A stretch of 13,269 nucleotides of DNA from CAYGZM01 sp964354365 (GTDB taxonomy: Bacteria > Planctomycetota > Phycisphaerae > Sedimentisphaerales > Anaerobacaceae), in contig CAYGZM010000105.1 of NCBI GenBank assembly GCA_964354365.1, positions 1 to 13,269 on the forward strand. The letters are read 5' to 3'. Positions 1 through 8,195 of this stretch are shown piece by piece. Each line of letters begins with the position of its first letter. The stretch's first letter is position 1. The translations under genes were made by a program, and so were the position numbers. The notes under the pieces are model-generated. The model ran no database searches. It was not told where the DNA came from and saw only the letters and a list, made by a program, of their open reading frames with translations.

Positions 1-168
1 CAAACGATTTTTTCTTTTCTAAGTAGGCCTAACCTGCAATTTTGCAGAACTCATTAAAATTTCTAATGGTACGGAGAAACAGCCTATACAATGTCACCTT
101 AATTGCCTTAAACCTCGACTTTTACAGCCAAAAAAATCAAAAAAATGGGGCATCGTCAGATCTTTTGC

Positions 169-196
169 TTGAAATATTACAAAAATCTGTTAGAGT
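169..196 (+). promoter_or_regulatory. possible sigma70-type promoter of the giant gene
   Basis: A TTGAAA at 169-174 lies 16 bases before TAGAGT at 191-196, within AT-rich DNA about 150 bases upstream of the giant gene. The match to -35/-10 consensus is only moderate and AT-rich DNA gives such matches by chance. No better candidate is visible between here and the gene start. Confidence 0.25.
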
Positions 197-216
197 ATGT
201 GTTATTAGTTTTCGCG

Positions 217-231
217 CTCCTCCAGGAGGAG
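217..231 (+). promoter_or_regulatory. hairpin sequestering a consensus Shine-Dalgarno
   Basis: CTCCTC (217-222) and GAGGAG (226-231) form a perfect six-pair stem with a three-base CAG loop. The 3' arm is part of AGGAGG (227-232), a full-consensus ribosome binding site nine bases before an ATG at 242. A second possible partner for the same purines, CCTCC, lies at 259-263, so two alternative pairings can be drawn. Weaker stems follow (CGGCA 253-257 with TGCCG 272-276; TTGC 271-274 with GCAA 294-297). The pairing is visible in the sequence; a regulatory role is inference. Confidence 0.4.
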
Positions 232-241
232 GATAGCTAAA

Positions 242-355
242 ATGCGGTTTTTCGGCACCCTCCCCCTGAATTGCCGTAAGTCAGACTGGCTTAGCAATGC
301 ACGAAAGAAAGAAAACAAACACTTTTTTCGGAAGGGCCAAAAATGCGGAAAATAG
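242..355 (+). CDS. possible 37-codon leader ORF overlapping the giant gene start
   Basis: An ATG at 242 follows AGGAGG (227-232) with nine-base spacing, the best ribosome binding site on this strand of the window. The frame runs 37 codons to TAG at 353-355, so it overlaps the first 13 bases of the giant gene in another frame. The peptide would start MRFFGTLPLNCRKSDWL and end in a Lys-rich tail (ARKKENKHFFRKGQKCGK). It has no membrane segment and no family I recognise. Overlap of its stop with the downstream start is typical of leader peptides and translational coupling. However, the downstream gene has its own SD (GGAAGGG, 330-336), and the leader SD lies inside a hairpin. It could equally be chance within a structured 5' UTR. 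Confidence 0.3.
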   Translation: MRFFGTLPLNCRKSDWLSNARKKENKHFFRKGQKCGK

Positions 356-3300
356 ATCTGAACATTCTGGTGGCCGTCTGTGTGCTAATTCTGACGCTCG
401 CGGGGCAGGGGGCAGACGCAGCAACCATCCACGTGCCGGGTGACTTTGCCAGCATCCAGGCGGCTATCAATGCAGCGTCGAATGGTGCCCAAATCGAGGT
501 GGCCCCGGGGACGTACAACGAGGCCATCAATTTCAATGGCAAGGCAGTCAAGCTTTACAGCAGCGGCGGGCTGGAGGTTACCACCATCAATGGGACCGGT
601 CACTATCATGTCGTCCAGTGCGTAAACGGAGAGGGGCCGGATACCATCCTGGAGGGCTTCACAATCACGGGGGGAAAAGCCAATGGCGCGGCATGGCCGG
701 ATGACATGAACGGCGGCGGGATGTACAACTCCTTCAGCAGCCCAACGGTAATCTACTGTGTTTTCACGGGCAACTCGGCGGAATATGGCGGTGGGATGTC
801 CAACCGTAACAGCAATCCCACGGTGACAGCCTGCATTTTCCGTGATAATACGGGTAGCGAGGGAGCGGGGATGTATAGTATTGGCAGGAGCCCGGAGGTG
901 ACCAACTGCGCGTTCAGCGCCAACTCGGGTGAACACGGCGGGGGGATGGAAAACGACGCCAGCAACGCCACGGTGACGGACTGCAATTTCAGTGGAAATT
1001 CAGCTATCTACGGCGGCGGAATGTACAACCTGGGCGGCAGCCCGACAGTGACTAACTGCACGTTCAGCGGAAACTCGGGCAAGTACGGCGGCGGGATGAA
1101 CAACTACAGCAGCGACCCGATGGTGACCGACTGCACGTTCAGCAATAACAAAGCCACCACCGATGGCGGCGGCATCTACAATGACCAAAGCGACGCTACA
1201 GTTGCCGAGTGTGCCTTCAGCGATAACTGGGCTGAAGTAGACGGAGGCGGAATGTACAACAATTCCAGCGCCCCGGACCTGAGCAAATGCACGTTCAGCC
1301 GCAATTCAGCCGACTGGGGCGGTGGGATGTACAACTATGTCGGCAGCGACCCAACCGTTACCAACTGCGCGTTCAGCGATAACTCGGCCAGCATCGGTGG
1401 CGGGGGCGGGATGCTCAACTGGAGCAGCCCAACGTTTACTGACTGTATGTTCAGCGGCAACACAGCGGGCTCCACCACCTACGGCGGGGGTGGGATGGCC
1501 AACTGGGAGAGCAGCAGCCCCGTAGTTGTGAACTGCACGTTTAGCGGCAACTCGGCCGGCGATGGTGGCGGGATGTACAACTACAAGAGCACCAGCCCGA
1601 CGCTGACCGGGTGCACTTTCGCCGACAACTCAGCCGAGAAGCAGGGTGGCGGGATGTACAACATCAACAGCAGTCCGACCGTCACCGACTGCACCTTCAC
1701 CCAGAATAGCGCTTCTGGTGGCGACTGGACCGGCGGTGGCGCAATGCTCAATAACGACAAAAGCAACCCGAAGGTGACTCTCTGCACATTCGTCGCCAAC
1801 ACGACTGTTAGCTACTGGACGAGGGGCGGCGCAATCCTTAACTGCGGATTGAGCAGCCCCAGCATAACCGAGTGCGTTTTTATGGCGAATGTCTCCGGGT
1901 GGGGCGCCGCAGTTTGCAATTACGAGGCCAATGCAGAGCTGACCAACTGCACCTTTAGTGCCAACCGGGCAACCTACTCCGGCGGTGGGGTCCAGAATCA
2001 GTTCTCTGTCTCGAAGCTGACCGGCTGCGTGTTCAGCCAAAACACCGTCTGGTGGTCGGATGGCAGCGGAGGAGGTGTCCACAATGGGCAGTCCGCATCC
2101 ACACTAATTAGCTGCACATTCAGTGGCAATACGCGTGGCGCGATCGGCAGCAGCGACGAGGCTCAGACGCGTCTGATCAACTGCATTCTGTGGGGGGACA
2201 CGCAGGGCGAGATATACAACGAAGCCGGCAGCTCAACCACCGTCACCTACAGCGATGTGCAGGGCGGCTGGTCCGGTGCAGGCAACATCACCACGGATCC
2301 GTTGTTCCTGAATGCCGGCGCGGGGAACCTGCGTCTGGGCGTCGGCTCGCCATGCATCGATGCCGCCGCCGCTATACCCCTGCCCGAAACCGACATCAAC
2401 GGAGATCCGCGATTGGTCGACGGGGACGCAAGCGGCAGCGCAACGCCGGATATGGGGGCGTGCGAAGCAGGCGCCATGGCGGCCACAGTCCCGAACGACT
2501 TTGGCACAATCCAGCAGGCAATCGTTGCAGCGCGTCCCGGGGGCGAGATTGTCATTGGGCCGGGGACGTACAGAGAGGCCATAAACTTCAACGGCAAGGC
2601 GGTCACGCTGCGCAGCAGCGACGGGCCGGAAGTGACTATCATCGACGCCACCGGCATGGGTGCTTCCGCCGTGACCTGCGCCGCCAGCGAGGGACCGGAC
2701 ACAATCCTCCAAGGATTCACCATTACCGGCGGCAGCAGCACGAAGGGCGGCGGCATTTTCTGTCAGGGCTCGTCGCCGACAATCTCCAACTGCAGGCTGA
2801 CAGGCAACTCGGCCGCAACAAGCGGTGGCGGCATGTACTGCGGCGGGGGCGGCCCGACCCTGGTTAACTGCGTGATTTACGGCAATTCGGGCGAGTCCGG
2901 GGCAGCGGTCTCCTGCATCGACTCGTTGGCGATCATCTCCAATTGCACCATCGCGCGAAATTCCGCGACCACCGGTGGAGCGCTTGACTGCGGCGGCGCA
3001 TCGGCGCCAACCGTCACCAATTGTATCCTCTGGGCAAATACTCCCGCTGAAATCCACGATCAGGGCGGAACGCCGGCGATCAGCTACTGCGACGTGCGGG
3101 GCGGGTACACGGGCGGCGGCAACAATATCGACGCCGACCCGATGTTTGCAAATGCGGCCGGCGGCGATTTTCGCCTGCACAAGGACTCGCCGTGCTTCAA
3201 CGCCGGCAGCAACAGCGCGCCAAGAATCCCGCAGACCGATTCGGACGATGGCCCCCGAAGTGCAGCGGGCATCGTTGATATGGGCGCCTATGAGATCGAT

Positions 3301-6300
3301 ATCTCAAGCAAACTAACCATCACTATAATTCCGCAGGAGGCCGTCGATGGCGGTGCCCAATGGAGGCTTGTCGGCGAAAGTCCGTGGCGCAGCTCAGGCG
3401 GCTCCGTTTACGACATGGCCACGGGATACTATGAGGTTGAGTTCAAAGAGGCATCTGGCTGGTGGGAGCCGGAAGCACTGAGTATCCGGGTGATCGGAAA
3501 CCTCCCGAACTCTGCAGCGGGCGAGTACAAGCGGCTGCCGGTTTTCGACATCGGACAGATACCGCCTCGTGAGGCTCCCCATGGCAGAGAGTTGAAGTTC
3601 TATGTTCACTCAGAAAAGCTGGGGCCGGCTGCGTCTCTCTCGGCAACCACCGATCCCATGCCGCAGGGGCCGGTTAATTTTGATCCCGAAGCCGGCTTGT
3701 TCACATATGAGCCCAACGACATCTACGACAACACGCCGTTCGACGTTACCTTCAGGGCCGAGTCCGGCGCCGATGCCAATTCCCAGACGGTAGAGGTCAC
3801 ACCCATCCCCGACTTGCCCCCTGAGCAGACGACTGTTAGCGAGCCGTCTCAGGCCTTTCCAGACCCCTGCGACAGCGACTACGTCTTTGCCACTGATATC
3901 GACCTTCAGGACCCCGACGATCCAGGCCAACGGGTGCTCTTCAATTGCCTCCAACGATTCACTCGCTCAGTCACCATCGCCGGCAAGACCGTCATCTTCG
4001 ACGACGGTTATTTCAACGGCAAGTACGGTCCTTACGATTACGCAAACAACGTTGCAAACATACATGACATGACTATCTGCGCTGAGACCCTGATCATCCG
4101 CAGCGCACTGCATCTGCCGCAGACTAACGTGACCATCTATGCCCGCGAGCTGCGATTTGAGGACACCGGCTTAATTAACACCAGCCCTCTGGCGAACTGG
4201 GCGACGCCCGCATTCAATCCTACCCGGACGAGCAATCCGAGCATTGCTCCGGTGAACGGCCGCGATGGGCACGGCGGCGGCGATATCACTGTCAAGATCG
4301 AATCCTTCGACGGCGGCCCGGTCGGTCAGCCCAGATTTATCATGAATGGCGGCGAAGGGCAGCGGCCCGAGCCGGGCCAGGCTGGTCAGGCTGGACAAAT
4401 GGGGGCAAATGCGCCAGCGATGACCGGTGATTGGGCGCCATTAGAGACCGACCGTCCCCCAAACATCACGTACATCGAGCGATACCACTGGTGGAAGCGA
4501 GGTTTTCCTTATTATAGCTGTACATGGGCATCAAATACGTGGGGGACAACACTTAAACCTACGGCCGGTACGGATGCCGTGCCAGCTGGCAAACCCGGAA
4601 ACGGCAGCGCCGGAGGAGACCTGATATCCACGTTGGATATATCGGCGGCCTATCTTGAGAGCGCCGGGGGGCCATCGGGTGAGCTAGCTAATGGCGGTGA
4701 TTACTACGCAGCCGGCCTGAACGGAACGCCAAATCCGGCCTATTGGGCATACCCCCACATTCACGAAAATAATTGCGGAGGTTATCAGGGGGGCCCTTAC
4801 TGGACCTGTGGCTGTCAATACCTCAGCGGTGTAGTAACCGGGTACAAGGCCCGGCCTACGGTCGATGGACCCGCGCCTATGGCCGATGTCCCGGTCGGGC
4901 GCGACGGCAAGGTCCAGCATAGACCCGGTCCGCTTTCCTGGCTGTCGCCTTATGCATTGAAGATGGTCCTCGCCCACGCAAAAGATGCGTATCTCCACGG
5001 CTACACGAGCGAAGTGAGCGAAATCCTCGGCGAATACGAGGAACTGCTCAGTACCTACATGGACCATCCGCGCTGGAACGACCTGTCCCTGCAGTGGCAG
5101 CTCGAACTGCAGCAGATGCACCAGGAGATCGTAACCATCCTGCACCGGATCGAGAGCGGCCTGGATTACTTCGGCAGCCCCCCCGGCTGGACCCCGATGC
5201 TCTCTTTCGAGATTACCAGCGCGTTCTATGAACAGGAGATCGACCGCGCCGTCAGGGTGTTGTATCTGTCCTACTGGATTCAGAACTCGGTGAAGAAATA
5301 CGATGCGAAGGCCAAGGCGCTGGCGACGGCTCGCACAGAGCTCTGGGAGCAGGCCGAGCAATTCCGGACTGAATATGAGGACGTTGCGAGCCTTATCGGC
5401 CCGTTGAAAGCGCAGGCGGAGGAAATTGCCCGCAAGATGGGCGGCGCGGATGCCGCAGAATGTTCCGGCCTCCTGTGTGAACTCAAACAAAAGGAGGACC
5501 AGCTTCTGGCCAGCGCGAAAGACAACCTCGAGGTCCCATGGTGGCAGTATTCGCTAAAGGCTATGGGCACTGTTGCCACATCGTCACTGAAAGGGGGATG
5601 GGGTGCGACGCCGTATGGTTTAATCCCGGGGGCAATAACCGGGTGTATCAGCGTGCTGAGCGACGAGTCTCTGGCGAATCCGGAGCCGTGGTCGGTGGCT
5701 ACGGCGCGTACCGACGTGGCCAGGAAGTTCAACAGCATAGAGTTCGACCAGGCGACCGATGAATGGCTGGAGGGATACGCCGAAATAGGAGACCTCAGCA
5801 CCATTGAGACCGATGGCGCAGACCAATACTTGGAGAATATGAGGGGCAGTGCGGGGCGGATGGCCCGCGGACTATACGATGTGAAGGATGCCCTCAAGGC
5901 CACCTCAATCGATAACGAGCAAGTCCAGGCCGAGCTCGAGAAGATAAAGGCCAAGGACATGACGTTCAACAGGCTGGCGGACGAGATCACGGAGCTGATG
6001 CTGGACAAAGAAGTTTTCGGACGCCAGCTCGCCGCGGCGATGCAGAAGGTCTCGACGCTCTCGAGCGGCATCACCAACAACGTACTGGCCATCGACGCAG
6101 TCAATCGCCAGGCGAGCCGGGCCGTGATTGACCCGCGGGCGGCGATGTACGTCAAGGACATGGAAAAAAGGGCCCTCGATCGCCTCTTGAAATACCATTA
6201 CTACATGGCCAGAGCCTACGAGTACCGCCTGCTCAAGCCGTATCCGAACCGTCTGGACATTCAGAAGATGTTTGACAAGCTGAAGAACATAGTTGATCAG

Positions 6301-7464
6301 CCGTTTGACCCGAATACCTACCTGGACAGTCAGGCGTTCAATGACCTCAAAACGGCCTATGAACAGCAGCTCTGGACACTCACGGACGATATCTACACCG
6401 CGTACCAGGAGAAGCCGTCGGACGAGTCCACGGCTCCTCTGCGCCTGGACCTTTCGGCGGCGCAGATTGCCGAGCTTAACAAGGCCAGTGCCGACCAGCC
6501 GGGAACCGTGACGATCAACCTGAGGCAATTAGGTCGATTCCAGTACGACGAGGAGAACATTCGAATTATCGACGTGAACGTGGAGGATGTGAGCACCCAC
6601 GTCCAAGGGACCTATTACGACCTGGACTACTTCGATCTGGACATTGAACATTGCGGGCTCTCGAAACTCCAGAAGGACGGCCAGATATACCAGTTCACTC
6701 ACTACAAGGATGTTGCGATGGATGATAATCCTATAAACTGGAACAAGAGACTTTATGCCGATGGAGTGCTTTATTCTCTGCCCAGAAGCGACGCGAGCAA
6801 ATCGCTGCTGTGGAGCCTGCTTCGCAATTCGGCCAGCAACGACAAGGTTATGTTGTATTCCAGGCCTGCTGCCTGGGCCGATATCGTGATCAGCAAGGTC
6901 CCGTATCCGGAAAACATGGGAAATATCGTTATCGATAGTCTTCGCCTGAAGATCCGATATGACCGCACGTTCAGACCCAGCCGGTACAGAACGCTTCAGG
7001 TCCTTCCCGAGCCTGGAGACCTGGTCCCGTACATGGTCGTCGGTCCGTATGACAACTACGGCCGGCAGGATGGCTGGGGCAGTTTCTGTAGAACTTACGA
7101 CACCGGTAAAGAAGTGACGGTTCAAGCTCCCCTCAAGTTTGGGGACTACGATTTCGAAACCTGGACGGACGGGGCCGGCAACGATCAGACGCAGGGCAAT
7201 CACGTGGTGACGGTGACTTTAGATAGCAACAGAAAGCGCATTGCCAGATACGAGTACGTGGGTCCTGAGCCCAGTCCCATTGATTTCAATGAAGACTTCT
7301 ACGTTGACTTCATGGATTACGCCGATCTTGCACGCGCATGGCTGATCACCTCGGGCGATCCGCAGTGGGACCCGAAGTACGACATCGGCAGCACGCCGGA
7401 CAACGTGATCAACATGGGCGACGTTGCGGCATTCGCCGAAAACTGGCTGACGACACCACAGTAG
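343..7464 (+). CDS. giant secreted Pmp-like beta-helix protein with helical module and dockerin-like C-terminus
   Basis: This 2373-residue exported surface or extracellular protein starts at ATG 343, six bases after GGAAGGG. Residues 1-26 are a signal peptide (hydrophobic LNILVAVCVLILTLAG, cleavage near ADA/AT). Residues 27-710 are a right-handed beta-helix (opening IHVPGDFASIQAAINAA) with 18 or more coils carrying GGGM and FxxN motifs, as in chlamydial Pmp adhesins; the module closes with PDMGACE. Residues 713-986 are a second, shorter beta-helix closing with VDMGAYE. About 990-1060 (PQEAVDGGAQWRL) and 1064-1155 are small Ig/cadherin-like beta domains. About 1175-1290 is beta-rich (LHLPQTNVTIYARELRFED), followed by a Gly-rich stretch (GQAGQAGQMG). 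About 1536-2025 is all-helical with a hydrophobic segment at 1738-1772; 2032-2212 is beta-rich. About 2215-2305 resembles InlB-type B-repeats (YDFETWTDG). Residues 2314-2373 are dockerin-like: loop one has D2314, N2316, D2318, D2322 and D2325; loop two has D2347, D2353, N2357 and D2360. There is no autotransporter barrel. An adhesin or cell-surface role is inferred; the helical region is unassigned. Confidence 0.96.
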   Translation: MRKIDLNILVAVCVLILTLAGQGADAATIHVPGDFASIQAAINAASNGAQIEVAPGTYNEAINFNGKAVKLYSSGGLEVTTINGTGHYHVVQCVNGEGPDTILEGFTITGGKANGAAWPDDMNGGGMYNSFSSPTVIYCVFTGNSAEYGGGMSNRNSNPTVTACIFRDNTGSEGAGMYSIGRSPEVTNCAFSANSGEHGGGMENDASNATVTDCNFSGNSAIYGGGMYNLGGSPTVTNCTFSGNSGKYGGGMNNYSSDPMVTDCTFSNNKATTDGGGIYNDQSDATVAECAFSDNWAEVDGGGMYNNSSAPDLSKCTFSRNSADWGGGMYNYVGSDPTVTNCAFSDNSASIGGGGGMLNWSSPTFTDCMFSGNTAGSTTYGGGGMANWESSSPVVVNCTFSGNSAGDGGGMYNYKSTSPTLTGCTFADNSAEKQGGGMYNINSSPTVTDCTFTQNSASGGDWTGGGAMLNNDKSNPKVTLCTFVANTTVSYWTRGGAILNCGLSSPSITECVFMANVSGWGAAVCNYEANAELTNCTFSANRATYSGGGVQNQFSVSKLTGCVFSQNTVWWSDGSGGGVHNGQSASTLISCTFSGNTRGAIGSSDEAQTRLINCILWGDTQGEIYNEAGSSTTVTYSDVQGGWSGAGNITTDPLFLNAGAGNLRLGVGSPCIDAAAAIPLPETDINGDPRLVDGDASGSATPDMGACEAGAMAATVPNDFGTIQQAIVAARPGGEIVIGPGTYREAINFNGKAVTLRSSDGPEVTIIDATGMGASAVTCAASEGPDTILQGFTITGGSSTKGGGIFCQGSSPTISNCRLTGNSAATSGGGMYCGGGGPTLVNCVIYGNSGESGAAVSCIDSLAIISNCTIARNSATTGGALDCGGASAPTVTNCILWANTPAEIHDQGGTPAISYCDVRGGYTGGGNNIDADPMFANAAGGDFRLHKDSPCFNAGSNSAPRIPQTDSDDGPRSAAGIVDMGAYEIDISSKLTITIIPQEAVDGGAQWRLVGESPWRSSGGSVYDMATGYYEVEFKEASGWWEPEALSIRVIGNLPNSAAGEYKRLPVFDIGQIPPREAPHGRELKFYVHSEKLGPAASLSATTDPMPQGPVNFDPEAGLFTYEPNDIYDNTPFDVTFRAESGADANSQTVEVTPIPDLPPEQTTVSEPSQAFPDPCDSDYVFATDIDLQDPDDPGQRVLFNCLQRFTRSVTIAGKTVIFDDGYFNGKYGPYDYANNVANIHDMTICAETLIIRSALHLPQTNVTIYARELRFEDTGLINTSPLANWATPAFNPTRTSNPSIAPVNGRDGHGGGDITVKIESFDGGPVGQPRFIMNGGEGQRPEPGQAGQAGQMGANAPAMTGDWAPLETDRPPNITYIERYHWWKRGFPYYSCTWASNTWGTTLKPTAGTDAVPAGKPGNGSAGGDLISTLDISAAYLESAGGPSGELANGGDYYAAGLNGTPNPAYWAYPHIHENNCGGYQGGPYWTCGCQYLSGVVTGYKARPTVDGPAPMADVPVGRDGKVQHRPGPLSWLSPYALKMVLAHAKDAYLHGYTSEVSEILGEYEELLSTYMDHPRWNDLSLQWQLELQQMHQEIVTILHRIESGLDYFGSPPGWTPMLSFEITSAFYEQEIDRAVRVLYLSYWIQNSVKKYDAKAKALATARTELWEQAEQFRTEYEDVASLIGPLKAQAEEIARKMGGADAAECSGLLCELKQKEDQLLASAKDNLEVPWWQYSLKAMGTVATSSLKGGWGATPYGLIPGAITGCISVLSDESLANPEPWSVATARTDVARKFNSIEFDQATDEWLEGYAEIGDLSTIETDGADQYLENMRGSAGRMARGLYDVKDALKATSIDNEQVQAELEKIKAKDMTFNRLADEITELMLDKEVFGRQLAAAMQKVSTLSSGITNNVLAIDAVNRQASRAVIDPRAAMYVKDMEKRALDRLLKYHYYMARAYEYRLLKPYPNRLDIQKMFDKLKNIVDQPFDPNTYLDSQAFNDLKTAYEQQLWTLTDDIYTAYQEKPSDESTAPLRLDLSAAQIAELNKASADQPGTVTINLRQLGRFQYDEENIRIIDVNVEDVSTHVQGTYYDLDYFDLDIEHCGLSKLQKDGQIYQFTHYKDVAMDDNPINWNKRLYADGVLYSLPRSDASKSLLWSLLRNSASNDKVMLYSRPAAWADIVISKVPYPENMGNIVIDSLRLKIRYDRTFRPSRYRTLQVLPEPGDLVPYMVVGPYDNYGRQDGWGSFCRTYDTGKEVTVQAPLKFGDYDFETWTDGAGNDQTQGNHVVTVTLDSNRKRIARYEYVGPEPSPIDFNEDFYVDFMDYADLARAWLITSGDPQWDPKYDIGSTPDNVINMGDVAAFAENWLTTPQ
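712..2139 (+). repeat. array of about 18 Pmp-like beta-helix coil repeats (first module)
   Basis: Within the giant gene, units of about 24-30 codons repeat the pattern GGGMYN-x-S-x-P-T-V-T-x-C-x-F-S-x-N-S. I count 18 units from residue 124 to about 599, plus a degenerate final coil ending NCILWGDT. Each unit has one Cys two residues before the Phe of FxxN, so a stacked cysteine ladder is expected along one face of the solenoid. The GGA(I/L/M) plus FxxN pairing is the hallmark of the chlamydial polymorphic outer membrane protein repeat. Units are diverged in DNA sequence, which argues against recent slippage. Confidence 0.9.
2746..3045 (+). repeat. second, shorter beta-helix coil array
   Basis: Four to five further coils (GGGIFCQGSSPTISNC, GGGMYCGGGGPTLVNC, GAAVSCIDSLAIISNC, GGALDCGGASAPTVTNC) occur in the second module. 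That module opens with VPNDFGTIQQAIVAARPGG, a near copy of the first module's opening, and includes EAINFNGKAV, which both modules share exactly. This is an internal duplication of the module head, followed by a much shorter array. Confidence 0.85.
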
Positions 7465-7493
7465 GCCAGGGGCCGTTGTAACCTGACGCACAC

Positions 7494-7525
7494 GGGCCGA
7501 GAGAATTGACCTCCCGGCCCTTTTT
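7494..7525 (+). terminator. intrinsic terminator of the giant gene
   Basis: GGGCCGAGAG (7494-7503) pairs with CTCCCGGCCC (7511-7520) with a single A/C mismatch and a seven-base loop, followed directly by five T (7521-7525) and a further CTTCTT. It lies 30 bases after the TAG stop codon. Confidence 0.85.
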
Positions 7526-7729
7526 CTTCTTATTGAGCCGAGCATCCAACCGAAGAACATAGTGTGCGCCGCTCGCGCCTATCCTTGTGCTCCACTTAGA
7601 GGCTTTGTCAAGTCTGGAGCCTGTGGCGCCCTTATTCTCTCACCTGAGCCACCCCACCCAATCTCCCAGAACCGCTCTGCTGGCCTCTGCCGTTATTGTG
7701 GATTTTCCTTGACACCCAACCTCCGACGG

Positions 7730-7790
7730 CTGGCCAAAGACGTTCAGCACAAAATGATGGCTTCGTAATGTGAATTGTTTCTTTTTCCTC
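7730..7790 (+). repeat. 61-bp direct repeat, copy 1
   Basis: This segment is identical to 8196-8256 except for C at 7734 versus T at 8200. It contains the string AAAGACGTTCAGCACAAAAT and ends in TTTCTTTTTCCTC. It is preceded by CTTGACACCCAACCTC (7708-7723), which recurs downstream of copy 2 at 8325-8340, so the order of the two shared blocks is swapped between the copies. Confidence 0.92.
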
Positions 7791-7814
7791 TGCTGCCTCC
7801 TTCGTCCGTCGTCC

Positions 7815-7863
7815 CGCTTCACGCTTCACGCTTCACGCTCCCCGCTTCACGCTTCACGCTCTC
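7815..7863 (+). repeat. heptanucleotide tandem array (CGCTTCA)x7
   Basis: Seven contiguous 7-base units: CGCTTCA three times, CGCTCCC, CGCTTCA twice, then CGCTCTC. The translations in all frames are low-complexity, so this is a non-coding short tandem repeat. Confidence 0.92.
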
Positions 7864-8122
7864 CTTGTCCCCGCGTTTTACCCCCCACAAGGGTAGCGGG
7901 GATGCGCCTCTCTCTGCCCTCTGTCGCCCCAATAGTCCGCGCATACCAAACCTCCGCCGCGCACCACACCCCACAGTCTCCCAAAAATCTCTATTGAAAC
8001 TCGTCGTTTGAATACCCCCCCCCGCAGAGTGTGCGATGTATCCAAAACTATACATCACGCCCCATCATCTGCGATCAAATAACCGCCTGCCCCCAAAACC
8101 TCGTTTCGTATGGCACTCCATA

Positions 8123-8148
8123 AGTATATACGCATACGCTTATATACT
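8123..8148. repeat. inverted repeat AGTATATA/TATATACT
   Basis: Eight-base arms AGTATATA (8123-8130) and TATATACT (8141-8148) flank a ten-base spacer CGCATACGCT. It could form a hairpin but has no terminator T-run and no gene beside it. Confidence 0.5.
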
Positions 8149-8195
8149 CCTATACCCAAATCCGTATAATCTGCGTAATCCGTCATCAAGAGCAA

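Noticed and set aside
34..47. CTGC/GCAG hairpin as terminator of a gene upstream of the window
   Set aside because: Only four reliable pairs around an AATTTT loop and no T-run after it; too weak to call.
42..236. 64-codon TTG-start frame before the giant gene, ending APPGGG
   Set aside because: No ribosome binding site at the TTG, no domain, AT-rich composition and only the final codons look ordered because they cross the SD hairpin. Better read as 5' leader or intergenic DNA.
2233..3180. 315-codon minus-strand open frame inside the giant gene
   Set aside because: It is antisense to the beta-helix coding repeats; Ala/Arg/Val-rich translation is the usual shadow of GC-rich repetitive coding DNA, and it has no signal, domain or start site.
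5280..6161. 293-codon minus-strand open frame inside the giant gene
   Set aside because: Ser-rich translation antisense to the helical region, with no recognisable domain. The plus frame is continuous with clear domain structure on both sides.
7632..8058. Minus-strand frames with Lys/Arg-rich repeats (SVKREAGSVKREA)
   Set aside because: The pattern is only the translation of the seven-base CGCTTCA array; it is not a protein repeat.
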